A stretch of 31,335 nt of DNA, taken from contig NZ_DATMFZ010000315.1 in the NCBI RefSeq assembly GCF_035556675.1, forward strand, positions 1 to 31,335. Direction: 5' to 3'. Below the pieces are notes generated by a model that saw only the letters and a list, made by a program, of their open reading frames with translations, ran no database searches and had not been told where the DNA came from. Shown here in pieces: positions 1 to 7,587 of the stretch. Source of the DNA: Geminicoccus sp035556675 (GTDB lineage: Bacteria; Pseudomonadota; Alphaproteobacteria; Geminicoccales; Geminicoccaceae). The stretch's first letter is position 1. Each line of letters starts with the position of its first letter. The position numbers were made by a program, and so were the translations under genes.

Positions 1-58
1 CCGCCTCGTCGACCTCGGCATAGACCGTACGGCCGAGCTGTTCCGGGATTGTCTGCAT
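1..58 (-). CDS. Partial gene, 5' end only (runs off left edge)
   Basis: An ATG at 58 on the minus strand opens a frame that stays open to the left edge (19 codons, beginning MQTIPEQLGR). An AGGTGAGG-like ribosome binding site lies about 6 nt upstream of the ATG. The gene would be divergent from the TRAP operon. Too little is visible to name a family. Confidence rests only on the start, the ribosome binding site and the open frame. Confidence 0.5.
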   Translation of the reverse strand, partial: MQTIPEQLGRTVYAEVDEA

Positions 59-181
59 GCGCGCCTCACCTGCCCCGGCATCTTTGTCCTTGGCGCAACC
101 GATGGACGGCACCGGCCAGTTCGGTCAAGCATGCTCGGCAAGCGCTGCCACGGCAGCTTGAAACCAACGGAGGCTATGCGG

Positions 182-1132
182 ATGATCTCGAGGCGCCTTC
201 TCCTGGGCTCGGCTGCAGCCAGCACCGCCCTGCTCGGCAGCCGGCTCCAGGCCGCGGACTATGTCACGGTGCTGACCGGCGGCACGTCCGGCGTCTACTA
301 TCCTCTGGGCGTGGCGCTGGCGAAGATCTACGGCGACACCATCCCGGATGCCCGCACCTCCGCCCAGGCGACCAAGGCCTCGGTCGAGAACCTGAACCTG
401 CTCCAGCAGGGCAAGGGCGAGATCGCCTTCACCCTGGGCGACAGCCTGATCGACGCCTGGAACGGCCGCGAGGAGGCGGGCTTCCCGAAGAAGCTCGACA
501 AGCTGCGTGGCGTGGCCGCGATCTACTCGAACTACATCCAGGTGGTGGCCTCCAAGGAGAGCGGCATCGCCTCCATCGCCGACCTGAAGGGCAAGGCGCT
601 GTCGGTGGGTGCCCCCAAGTCCGGCACCGAGCTGAATGCCCGCGCCGTGCTGGCGGCAGCCGGCATGTCCTATGACGATCTCGGCAAGGTCGAGTACCTG
701 CCGTTCGCCGAATCGGTCGAGCTCATGAAGAACCGCCAGCTCGACGCCACCCTGCAGTCCGCCGGACTGGGCGTGGCCTCGATCCGCGACCTCGCCACCT
801 CGGTGCCGATCACGGTGGTGCCGATCGAGGCCGCGCTGATCGAGCAGATCGGCCAGCCCTTCTATGCGGCGACCGTTCCGGCCGGCACCTATGACGGCCA
901 GGACAGCGACGTGCCGACCGCGGCGGTGCCCAACTACCTCGTCACCCACAGCGACGTGCCCGACGAGACCGCCTACCAGATGACCGCCCAGCTGTTCGCC
1001 CACCTGGACCAGCTGGCCTCGGCCCATGCCGCGGCCAAGGCGATCAGGCTCGAGGATGCCCTCAAGGGCATGCCGCTGCCGCTGCACCCGGGTGCCGAGC
1101 GCTTCTACGGCGAAAAGGGCATGCAGCTTTGA
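182..1132 (+). CDS. TAXI family TRAP transporter solute-binding protein
   Basis: Periplasmic binding protein of a TRAP uptake system of the TAXI (TRAP-associated extracytoplasmic immunogenic) type. It captures an unidentified small solute and hands it to the permease encoded immediately downstream. The N-terminus has a twin-arginine-like start (SRRLLLG) followed by a hydrophobic stretch and an LQA-AD cleavage region. The mature part carries GGTSGVYYPLG, typical of the family, and ends with the TAXI signature PLHPGAERFYGEKG. Length (316 aa) is normal. I chose the ATG at 182 because GGAGG at 169-173 sits 8 nt upstream of it. The in-frame ATG at 176 would be only 2 nt from that site. The stop codon overlaps the start of the permease, so the two are translationally coupled. 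The ligand cannot be read from the sequence. Confidence 0.93.
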   Translation: MISRRLLLGSAAASTALLGSRLQAADYVTVLTGGTSGVYYPLGVALAKIYGDTIPDARTSAQATKASVENLNLLQQGKGEIAFTLGDSLIDAWNGREEAGFPKKLDKLRGVAAIYSNYIQVVASKESGIASIADLKGKALSVGAPKSGTELNARAVLAAAGMSYDDLGKVEYLPFAESVELMKNRQLDATLQSAGLGVASIRDLATSVPITVVPIEAALIEQIGQPFYAATVPAGTYDGQDSDVPTAAVPNYLVTHSDVPDETAYQMTAQLFAHLDQLASAHAAAKAIRLEDALKGMPLPLHPGAERFYGEKGMQL

Positions 1133-3174
1133 GCGGTCTGGCAGCAGGCGACGATCCCGGCGCACTGGCCTTCGGCAAGGGCCTGGCAGGCGGCACGATC
1201 ATGGCGATCGCGCTGGCTTTCTCGGCCTTCCAGCTCTGGACCGCCGCGCTCTCGCCGCTGCCGTCCATGGTGGTGCGCAGCGTCCATGTCGGCTTCCTCC
1301 TGCTGCTGTGCTTCACCCTGCTGGCCGAGCGCGGCCCCGGGCGGTCCCGGCTGGTCGGCTGGGCGCTGGGTATCGGCGGCTTCGTGTTGGGCCTCTATCA
1401 CTGGGTGTTCCACGACGCGCTGATCCTGCGCGCGGGCGATCCCACCACGACCGATCTCGTGGTGGGCGTGCTCGTCATCCTGCTGGTGTTCGAGGCCTCG
1501 CGCCGGCTGCTGGGCCTGGCCCTGCCGATCATCTGCGCGGTGTTCCTGCTCTACGCCCTGTTCGGCGAGTACGCGCCCCGGCCGCTCGACCACCGCCCCT
1601 ACGATTTCGCCCAGGTGGTCGACCAGATGTTCCTCGGCACCGAGGGCATCTACGGCACCGCGATCTATGTGAGCTCGTCCTTCATCTTCCTGTTCATCCT
1701 GTTCGGCTCCTTCCTGGAGCGCGCCGGGATGATCCGGCTGTTCAACGACATCGCCATGGGCACGGTCGGCCACAGCCAGGGTGGTCCGGCGAAGGTAGCG
1801 GTGATCTCGTCCGGCCTCATGGGCACGATCAACGGCAGCGGCGTGGCCAATGTCGTCACCACCGGCCAGTTCACCATCCCGCTCATGAAGCGGTTCGGCT
1901 ACCGCCCGGCCTTTGCCGGCGCCGTAGAAGCCACCTCGTCCATGGGCGGGCAGATCATGCCGCCGGTGATGGGGGCGGTGGCCTTCATCATGGCCGAGAC
2001 CATCGACGTCCCCTATGTCGAGATCGCGATCGCCGCGACCATCCCCGCCATCCTCTACTTCGCCACCGCCTTCTGGGTCGTCCACCTGGAGGCCGGCCGG
2101 CACGGCCTGGTGGGCCTGCCGAAGAGCGAATGCCCGAGTGCGCTCGGGGCGCTGCGGCGCGACTGGTTCCTGATCCTGCCGCTGGCGGCTCTGGTCTGGC
2201 TGCTGTTCGCCGGCTACACGCCGATGTTCGCCGGCACGATCGGCCTGGCGCTGACCGCACTGGTGGTCCTGGGCACGCCAATCAGCCAGGCCATCCCGCG
2301 CCACGCCCTGCGCATCCTGTTCTGGATCGCGATCGGCCTGGGCGCTGCCGCGTTCGGCCGCTACGGGATCGGGGTGATCGCGCTCCTGATCGTCCTGCTG
2401 GTCCTGGCCTGCCTGGTCGTGAAGGGTGGCCGCACGACGCTGCTGCTCTGCCGCGACGCGCTCGCCGACGGTGCGCGCCACGCCCTGCCGGTCGGCATCG
2501 CCTGCGCGCTGGTCGGCACCATCGTCGGCACGCTCACCCTGACCGGCATGGCGTCGAACTTCGCCGGCTGGATCGTCGACATCGGCCAGAACTCGCTGCT
2601 GCTCTCGCTCCTGCTCACCATGCTGGCCTGCCTGGTGCTGGGCACCGGCATCCCGACCATCCCGAACTACATCATCACCTCCTCGATCGCGGGGCCGGCA
2701 CTGGCCGAGCTGGGCGTGCCGCTGCTCGTCAGCCACATGTTCGTGTTCTATTTCGGCATCATGGCCGACCTGACCCCGCCCGTGGCACTGGCGGCACTGG
2801 CCGCCTCGCCGATTGCCGGCGCCTCGCACATGCGGATCGGCTTCACCGCGACGCGGATCGCGATCGCCGGCTATGTCGTCCCGTTCATGGCGGTCTATTC
2901 CCCGGCCCTGATGCTGCAGGGCGACGACTACCTCGCCACCGCCTATGTGGTGATCAAGGCGCTGGTCTCGATCGGCCTGTGGGGTGGTGCCACGGTCGGC
3001 TGGCTGCTGGGGCCGTTGAACTGGCCGGAGCGGGTGTTCGCCGCCGCGGCAGCGACCCTGCTGGTGCTGGCCCTGCCGGTCACCGACGAACTGGGCTTCG
3101 GCCTGTCCCTCCTGTTCCTGGGCTGGCACTGGTGGCGGACCCGCTCACGATCTGTCTCGCGCTTGGCGGCCTGA
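1129..3174 (+). CDS. TAXI-type TRAP transporter permease, fused 4TM/12TM
   Basis: Inner-membrane permease of the TRAP system. It is a secondary transporter that uses the ion gradient to import the solute delivered by the upstream binding protein. At 681 aa it is the fused form, with the small DctQ-like 4TM unit and the large DctM-like 12TM unit in one chain. Many hydrophobic helices are visible. DctM-type signatures include GTINGSGVANVVTTG and GGQIMPPVMGAVAF in the middle and GTGIPTIPNYIITS further on. The start is TTG at 1129, which overlaps the stop of the binding-protein gene in a TTGA junction. AAAAGGG lies about 9 nt upstream. ATG at 1201 would cut into the first helix, so it is less likely. 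The DUF1850 gene begins inside its 3' end. Confidence 0.93.
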   Translation: MSGLAAGDDPGALAFGKGLAGGTIMAIALAFSAFQLWTAALSPLPSMVVRSVHVGFLLLLCFTLLAERGPGRSRLVGWALGIGGFVLGLYHWVFHDALILRAGDPTTTDLVVGVLVILLVFEASRRLLGLALPIICAVFLLYALFGEYAPRPLDHRPYDFAQVVDQMFLGTEGIYGTAIYVSSSFIFLFILFGSFLERAGMIRLFNDIAMGTVGHSQGGPAKVAVISSGLMGTINGSGVANVVTTGQFTIPLMKRFGYRPAFAGAVEATSSMGGQIMPPVMGAVAFIMAETIDVPYVEIAIAATIPAILYFATAFWVVHLEAGRHGLVGLPKSECPSALGALRRDWFLILPLAALVWLLFAGYTPMFAGTIGLALTALVVLGTPISQAIPRHALRILFWIAIGLGAAAFGRYGIGVIALLIVLLVLACLVVKGGRTTLLLCRDALADGARHALPVGIACALVGTIVGTLTLTGMASNFAGWIVDIGQNSLLLSLLLTMLACLVLGTGIPTIPNYIITSSIAGPALAELGVPLLVSHMFVFYFGIMADLTPPVALAALAASPIAGASHMRIGFTATRIAIAGYVVPFMAVYSPALMLQGDDYLATAYVVIKALVSIGLWGGATVGWLLGPLNWPERVFAAAAATLLVLALPVTDELGFGLSLLFLGWHWWRTRSRSVSRLAA

Positions 3175-3533
3175 TCCTGGATCTGGGCAGCCCCACGATC
3201 GAGCTCCGCTGGACCCACAGCGTCCAGCGGAGCCAGTGGAGCGAGCAGTGGCAGGCGACGCCGGACGGCCTGGTGGCGCTGGAGGCCACCATCCAGGGCA
3301 GCGGTGCCGGCATGGATCCGCCCGATGGCGCCAGGCGCACGGCGACCGGCTGGTCGTGGCGCCCGGACCTGCCGCCGCTTCCTTCCCTGGATCTCGCCCG
3401 CAGTGACGCCACGGCCGACTGGACCATCTGCCGTGCCGGCCGCTGCGCCACCGTCACCGAGCTTGCCGGCCGCCCGGCCGACGGCGAGCCTGCCAGGCTC
3501 TCGCCCTGTCCGGCTCAGACCACCGACGGGTAG
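3132..3533 (+). CDS. DUF1850 domain-containing protein
   Basis: Small protein (133 aa) of the DUF1850 family, which is found next to TAXI-type TRAP permeases. The match is clear from ELRWTHSVQR followed by GSGAGMDPPDGA, both hallmarks of the family. Its role in transport is not established. The frame differs from that of the permease. A GTG at 3132 is the best start and gives a 43-nt overlap with the permease, with a short hydrophobic N-terminus (LTICLALGGLIL) that may be a signal or membrane anchor. No convincing ribosome binding site is visible, so translation is probably coupled to the permease. The last 19 nt overlap the end of the converging SDR gene. Confidence 0.8.
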   Translation: MADPLTICLALGGLILDLGSPTIELRWTHSVQRSQWSEQWQATPDGLVALEATIQGSGAGMDPPDGARRTATGWSWRPDLPPLPSLDLARSDATADWTICRAGRCATVTELAGRPADGEPARLSPCPAQTTDG

Positions 3534-4291
3534 CGGCCGCCGTCCATCCCGATCGTGACGCCGGTGAGGTAGCTGGCGCACGCCGAGGCCAGAAACGCGA
3601 CCGCCGCCGCGATCTCCTCGGGCTGCGCCATCCGGCCGAGCGGAATGCCCGCCACCGCGCGGCGTCCGGCCTCCTCGGGATCGATGCCGGCCAGCCGCGC
3701 CTCCGCCGCCAGGCCCTCGGCGGCCCGGTCGGTCGCGGTCAGGCCCGGATTGACACCCACCACCCGCACGCCCTGCCCCGCATAAGCAGTGGCGAGCCCG
3801 GCGGTGGCCAGCATGAGCGCGGCATTGGCGGCACCACCCGGCAGATGGGTCGGTGCCGCGACCTTGCCGCCGGCACCGATGACATTGACGATCACCCCGC
3901 TGCCGCGCGCCGCCATCCGCTTGATCACCGGGTCGATGACATGGATGTAGGTGAAGTACTTGGCCTCCATGGCGGCCCGCCAGATGGCGGGGGTGAGTTC
4001 GTCCGGCGGGGTGCGCCTGGCGGCACCAGCGCTGTTGACCAGGATATCGAGCGGCCCCAGCCGCGCTTCGGCCTCTCTCGTCATGTCCTGGGCGGCTTCG
4101 GCATCGGTCAGGTCGGCACGCAGTCCGATGGCGCCGGGCAGTCCCGCCAGGGCCTGGTCGAGATGGGCCTGCGTGCGGGCGCAGATCGCGACTTTCGCCC
4201 CTTCCGCCGCGAGGAGGCGGGCGCAGGCCAAGCCAATGCCCCTGGCGCCGCCGGTCACCAGCGCGGTCTTGCCTGTGAGTTCGAGATCCAT
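3515..4291 (-). CDS. SDR-fold protein with degenerate catalytic residues
   Basis: Rossmann-fold short-chain dehydrogenase/reductase family member, 258 aa. The cofactor-binding motif TGGARGIG (13-20), the NSAG motif (86-89) and the C-terminal GxxLTG-type end (YLTGVTIGMDGG) are intact. The catalytic centre is not. Where Ser stands in active members (NISS) there is NVIG (136-139), and at the YxxxK position the sequence is GGAAN (152-156), so Tyr is Gly and Lys is Asn. I recall a group of proteobacterial SDR-like proteins with the same HLPGGAANAAL stretch, so this is probably an inherited subfamily feature rather than decay. It could bind a dinucleotide without classical reductase chemistry, or use another mechanism. 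Start is the ATG at 4291, preceded by AGGGGGCG. The upstream cyclase gene is 38 nt away on the same strand. The 3' end overlaps DUF1850 by 19 nt. Confidence 0.88.
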   Translation of the reverse strand: MDLELTGKTALVTGGARGIGLACARLLAAEGAKVAICARTQAHLDQALAGLPGAIGLRADLTDAEAAQDMTREAEARLGPLDILVNSAGAARRTPPDELTPAIWRAAMEAKYFTYIHVIDPVIKRMAARGSGVIVNVIGAGGKVAAPTHLPGGAANAALMLATAGLATAYAGQGVRVVGVNPGLTATDRAAEGLAAEARLAGIDPEEAGRRAVAGIPLGRMAQPEEIAAAVAFLASACASYLTGVTIGMDGGRYPSVV

Positions 4292-4329
4292 GGCCGCCCC
4301 CTGTAATGCACCGGAGCGAGCATGCCCGC

Positions 4330-5076
4330 TCAGCGGGACAGGGACCAGCGCAGCGCCATGACGAAGCCGATGCCGAGTGCCGGCCACTGGAACCAGACCG
4401 TGTGCATGCCGGAGAACAGGTTAATCAGGAAGAAGAACGCCACAATGAGGATGTAGGTGCGCAGGAGCCGCGAACCGAGCCCGGCCCGCACCCCTTTGGC
4501 CGCAGCAGGCAGCATGGCGGCGGGAGCCGGCCGGCGCGTGGTCGGGGGTGTCGCTCCATCGGTCACGCGGTAGGCCGGCACCGGCTCGGCGATGTTGTGC
4601 AGCTGCTGCGGCCCGGCGAAGTCGAAGCCCACCGCCAGCTTGCCGCGGACATGGTCATAGACCGTTCCGGAGACCACCACCCCGCCCGGCTCGGCCAGGG
4701 CCTGAAGCCGGGCCGCGACATTGACCCCCTCGCCGTACAGGTCCTGCCCTTCCACGATCACGTCGCCCAGGTTGACGCCAATCCGGAACCGCAGCCGCTC
4801 GCTCTCGCCCGTGCCGTCATCGGCCAGAAGCAGCTCCTTCTGCGCCTCGATCGCGGCCTGCACCGCCTCGACCACGCTAGGGAACTCGGCGATCAGCCCG
4901 TCTCCCCAGGTATTGACCACCCGCCCGCGGCGGCGCTCGATCAGGCCGGCGAACAGCGTGCGCAGCCGGCGCAGCCGTTCCAGCGTACGCACCTCGTTGG
5001 ACTCCATCAGCCGGCTGTAGCCGGCGACGTCGGCGCACAGGATGGTGGTGAGCTTGCGTTCGATCTCCGCCGACAT
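4330..5076 (-). CDS. Class III adenylate/guanylate cyclase with C-terminal 2TM domain
   Basis: A nucleotide cyclase domain fills residues 1 to about 170. Metal-binding Asp16 lies in ADVAGYSRLM and Asp59 in NTWGDGLIAEF. The transition-state region reads LYGEGVNVAARLQ. The residue that usually selects adenine (Lys in KTxGDG) is Asn55, a variant common in alphaproteobacterial cyclases, so whether it makes cAMP, cGMP or nothing is open. A low-complexity Pro/Ala linker (about 178-195) leads to two hydrophobic helices at about 204-245 that resemble the short 2TM module (FFFLINLFSG...WFQWPALG). Related cyclases more often carry TPR or CHASE2 regions. The cyclase domain would face the cytoplasm, anchored by its C-terminus. 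The protein is 248 aa with an ATG start. It is divergent from the hydratase operon and followed by the SDR gene. Confidence 0.88.
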   Translation of the reverse strand: MSAEIERKLTTILCADVAGYSRLMESNEVRTLERLRRLRTLFAGLIERRRGRVVNTWGDGLIAEFPSVVEAVQAAIEAQKELLLADDGTGESERLRFRIGVNLGDVIVEGQDLYGEGVNVAARLQALAEPGGVVVSGTVYDHVRGKLAVGFDFAGPQQLHNIAEPVPAYRVTDGATPPTTRRPAPAAMLPAAAKGVRAGLGSRLLRTYILIVAFFFLINLFSGMHTVWFQWPALGIGFVMALRWSLSR

Positions 5077-5212
5077 ACCCGTCTTCGCCTGGCCGATGGT
5101 TGGGGGTCAGAGTCGCGCCGGGCGGCGTCAGCGGCAAGCCGATTGCATCGTGCCTGCGGAGCGGCCACCCTGGCGCCCTTCCGTGACCTTTGGGGAAAGG
5201 CGACCGGTTGCC

Positions 5213-5530
5213 ATGCAGCGCATCCACGATGTCGGCGGTCTTCCGGCCGGACCGGTGGACCGCAGCCCGCACGACTACGCTCCTTGGGAGAAGAAGGTCG
5301 ACGCGATCATGCGGCTGATGATCGGAGCGGATCTGTTCACGCTGGACGAGATGCGCCGGACCATCGAGGAGCTGGGGCCTGGTGCGTATGAGGAGCTCAG
5401 CTACTACCAGCGCTGGATCCAGGCGGCCGCCAATCTGGCGCTGGAAAAGGGGTTGGTGACGCCCAGCGAGCTCGGCCGGGCGATCGAGGCGGCCAAGGCG
5501 CGTCATGCGGAGGCGGCTGCATGTCCGTGA
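5213..5530 (+). CDS. Nitrile hydratase beta subunit, N-terminal half (ScnB-like)
   Basis: This 105-aa protein matches only the N-terminal half of a nitrile hydratase beta subunit. It has RIHDVGG at the start, DEMRRTIEEL (Arg48/Arg49, where the beta subunit supplies an Arg to the oxidised metal-claw cysteines) and SYYQRWIQAAANLALEKG (63-80). A separate N-half gene is the layout of thiocyanate hydrolase and toyocamycin nitrile hydratase. The metallochaperone-like accessory proteins of cobalt enzymes share this fold, so an accessory role is a weaker alternative. Start is the ATG at 5213, with GGGGAAAGG upstream at rather long spacing (about 12 nt). The 3' end overlaps the next gene by 10 nt, which implies coupled translation. 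Confidence 0.85.
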   Translation: MQRIHDVGGLPAGPVDRSPHDYAPWEKKVDAIMRLMIGADLFTLDEMRRTIEELGPGAYEELSYYQRWIQAAANLALEKGLVTPSELGRAIEAAKARHAEAAACP

Positions 5531-5799
5531 CCGTCGGCACCACCGTCCGGGTCTTGCAGATGGACCCGCCCGGGCACCACCGCACGCCGCGCTTCGTGCG
5601 TGGCAAGGAAGGCGTGGTGGTCGGGCTCGCCGGCCGGATGCCGGACGCGGAGCGGCTGGCCTATGGCGGGCGCGGCCCGGACCAGCCGGTCTGGCGGGTG
5701 CGCTTCCGCCAGACCACGCTCTGGCCGGACTATGTCGGCGACCCCCGCGACACGGTGGTCCTGGACCTCTACGAGCACTGGCTGGAGCCGCGGCGATGA
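5521..5799 (+). CDS. Nitrile hydratase beta subunit, C-terminal half (ScnA-like)
   Basis: This 92-aa protein corresponds to the C-terminal SH3-like barrel of nitrile hydratase beta subunits. It contains GHHRTPRFVRGKEG (18-31), which includes the second conserved Arg region contacting the metal claw. The later VWRVRFRQTTLW and the final YEHWLEP are also typical of the family. The gene starts with ATG inside the end of the N-half gene and ends in an ATGA overlap with the metal-subunit gene. The order N-half, C-half, metal subunit matches the scnB-scnA-scnC order of thiocyanate hydrolase. It is somewhat shorter than the well-studied ScnA. Substrate (nitrile, thiocyanate or other) is not decided by the sequence. 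Confidence 0.87.
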   Translation: MSVTVGTTVRVLQMDPPGHHRTPRFVRGKEGVVVGLAGRMPDAERLAYGGRGPDQPVWRVRFRQTTLWPDYVGDPRDTVVLDLYEHWLEPRR

Positions 5800-6449
5800 C
5801 CCACGCGCATGACGAGCACGAGCACGGGCATGACGGGCACGCCCACCCGCATCCCAGGCAGCCGGACATCGAGGACGCGCCGCTGACCTGGCACATGGCG
5901 CTGACCGAGGCGCTGGCCGAGCTGATCGTGCGAAAGGGCCTGTGCACGCAGGCCGACATCCGCCGCACCCTGGAGAAGATCGACGCGGCCAGTCCGGCCG
6001 CGGGCGGCCGCCTGGTGGCGCGGGCCTGGCTCGATCCGGACTTCAAGGCCAGGCTCCTCCAGGACGTGAACGCGGCCGCGACGGAACTCGGTATCGATGC
6101 CGGTGGCATCCCGATCCGGGCGGTGGAGGACACGCCGGACCGGCATAACGTCATCGTCTGCACGCTCTGCTCCTGCTATCCGCGCTTCCTCCTGGGCGGC
6201 TCGCCGGACTGGTACAAGTCGAAGGCCTATCGTGCCCGGGTGGTGCGCGAGCCGCGCGCCGTGCTGGCGGAGTTCGGCCTCGACCTGCCGGACGGCGTGC
6301 AGATCGAGGTTCACGACAGCACGGCGGAGCTGCGCTATCTGGTGGTGCCGGTGCGGCCGCCTGGGACGGAGGGCTGGAGCGAGGACCAGCTCGCCGCGAT
6401 CGTCACCCGCGACTGCCTGATCGGCACCGCCCTGCCCGTCGCGGCCTGA
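5796..6449 (+). CDS. Nitrile hydratase / thiocyanate hydrolase metal subunit with His-rich leader
   Basis: Catalytic metal-binding subunit (217 aa). The metal claw is VCTLCSCYP with Cys122, Cys125 and Cys127. Thr at the second claw position marks the cobalt type, since iron enzymes have Ser. In these families two claw cysteines are oxidised and the metal hydrates nitriles or hydrolyses thiocyanate. The residue after CYP is Arg130, where common nitrile hydratases have Trp (CYPWP), so the pocket differs. The N-terminus is unusual: 8 of the first 19 residues are His, a likely metal-loading or metal-storage segment. The gene overlaps the C-half gene by 4 nt (ATGA). No cobalt transporter or separate activator gene is recognisable in the window, which makes a built-in metal-delivery role for the leader attractive but unproven. 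Confidence 0.92.
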   Translation: MTHAHDEHEHGHDGHAHPHPRQPDIEDAPLTWHMALTEALAELIVRKGLCTQADIRRTLEKIDAASPAAGGRLVARAWLDPDFKARLLQDVNAAATELGIDAGGIPIRAVEDTPDRHNVIVCTLCSCYPRFLLGGSPDWYKSKAYRARVVREPRAVLAEFGLDLPDGVQIEVHDSTAELRYLVVPVRPPGTEGWSEDQLAAIVTRDCLIGTALPVAA

Positions 6450-6534
6450 AAAAGCCTACTTTTCCTCCCCTGCCGGTGGGATTACTGTCCGGCCAACGTG
6501 GCCAGGATGCCGCGGCGATGAGGGAGGTCGTAGA

Positions 6535-7491
6535 ATGAAGCTGGTCCGGCGCAGTGCGCTTGCCGCTGCGGTACTTCTTGCGGGCGTGTCGATGGGCGGC
6601 CTCGGTGCTCGCGCCCAGGACACCACCATCCTGGCATCCGTGCCTTCGCTGACGTTCCCGTTCTTCGTGCACATGCTCAAAGAGATCAAGGACGAGGCGA
6701 CCAAGCTGGGTGTCGCCACGATCGACAGCGACGGCCAGAACAGCGCGCCCAAGCAGACCGCCGACGTCGAGGCCGCCATCGTGCAGGGCGTGCAGGGCAT
6801 CGTGATCAGCCCGTCGGACGTGAACGCAATGGCGCCGGCCCTCGCCACGGCAGTCGAGAACAACGTGCCGGTGGTCACCGTGGACCGGCGGGTGGACGGG
6901 GTCGAGGGCATTCTCGCCCATGTCGGTGCCGACAACGTCAAGGGTGGCGAAGCCCAGGGTGAGTGGCTGATCGCCAACTACCCGGACGGGGCGAAGATCA
7001 TCAACCTGCAGGGCCAGCCCGGCGCCTCGCCGGCGATCGACCGCAACAAGGGCCTGCACAACGTCCTCGACCAGCACAAGGACAAGTACCAGATCGTCGC
7101 CGAACAGACCGCCAACTTCGCCCGCGACCAGGGCCTGTCGGTCACCGAGTCGCTGCTGGCCGGCATGAGCGATCCGCCGGACGTGATCATCGCCGCCAAT
7201 GACGACATGGCGCTGGGTGCGCTGGAAGCGGTGCGCGCGCGCAATCTGGACGACCAGATCAAGATCGTGGGCTTCGACGCGCTGCCCGAGGCGCTGGCCT
7301 CGATCCGCGACGGCGGCCTGGCCGGCACGGTCGAGCAGTTCCCGGGCGGCCAGAGCCGCAAGGCGGTGCAGATCCTGGTCGACTACGTCCAGAACGGCAA
7401 GTCGCCGGAAGAGAACCCGGTCCTGCTCACTCCGATCGTCCTGACCAAGGACAATCTCGACAAGGCCGAGCGCCTGGGCGAGGTGCAGTAA
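6535..7491 (+). CDS. Sugar ABC transporter substrate-binding protein (RbsB-like)
   Basis: Periplasmic binding protein of the ribose/xylose/galactose type (type I fold), 318 aa. It has a classical signal peptide: the positive MKLVRRS start, a hydrophobic core and an ARA-QD cleavage site near residue 27. Family features include the repeated open/close hinge fold, GIVISPSDVNAMAPAL, VVTVDRRV and IIAANDDMALGALEA. It delivers a sugar or related polyol to the ATPase and permease encoded next. The specific ligand is not predictable here. GAGGGAGG lies about 9 nt before the ATG. A strong stem-loop follows the gene (7517-7551), as expected where the binding protein is made in excess of the membrane parts. 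Confidence 0.92.
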   Translation: MKLVRRSALAAAVLLAGVSMGGLGARAQDTTILASVPSLTFPFFVHMLKEIKDEATKLGVATIDSDGQNSAPKQTADVEAAIVQGVQGIVISPSDVNAMAPALATAVENNVPVVTVDRRVDGVEGILAHVGADNVKGGEAQGEWLIANYPDGAKIINLQGQPGASPAIDRNKGLHNVLDQHKDKYQIVAEQTANFARDQGLSVTESLLAGMSDPPDVIIAANDDMALGALEAVRARNLDDQIKIVGFDALPEALASIRDGGLAGTVEQFPGGQSRKAVQILVDYVQNGKSPEENPVLLTPIVLTKDNLDKAERLGEVQ

Positions 7492-7516
7492 CCGTTCCTG
7501 CCGGGTCGGTCTGACA

Positions 7517-7551
7517 CCGGTCCGGCCCTTATCCCAATTGGGCCGGTCCGG
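7517..7551 (+). terminator. Stem-loop between binding protein and ATPase genes
   Basis: The inverted repeat CCGGTCCGGCCC (7517-7528) / GGGCCGGTCCGG (7540-7551) has one mismatch and an 11-nt loop. No T-run follows, so it looks less like a full terminator than an RNA stabiliser or partial terminator. That would raise the amount of upstream binding-protein mRNA relative to the rest of the operon. Confidence 0.5.
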
Positions 7552-7587
7552 CCGTACGCATCCAAGCAGGCAAGGAAAGCCGACCGC

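Noticed and set aside
1105..3129. 674-codon open frame on the minus strand opposite the TRAP permease
   Set aside because: It is a GC-driven shadow. The translation is rich in Arg/Gln/Asp/His with no family similarity, while the plus strand encodes a clear permease.
1026..3131. Long N-terminal part of the frame that contains DUF1850
   Set aside because: Only the part from 3132 onward resembles a protein family. The rest is an out-of-frame reading of the TRAP permease.
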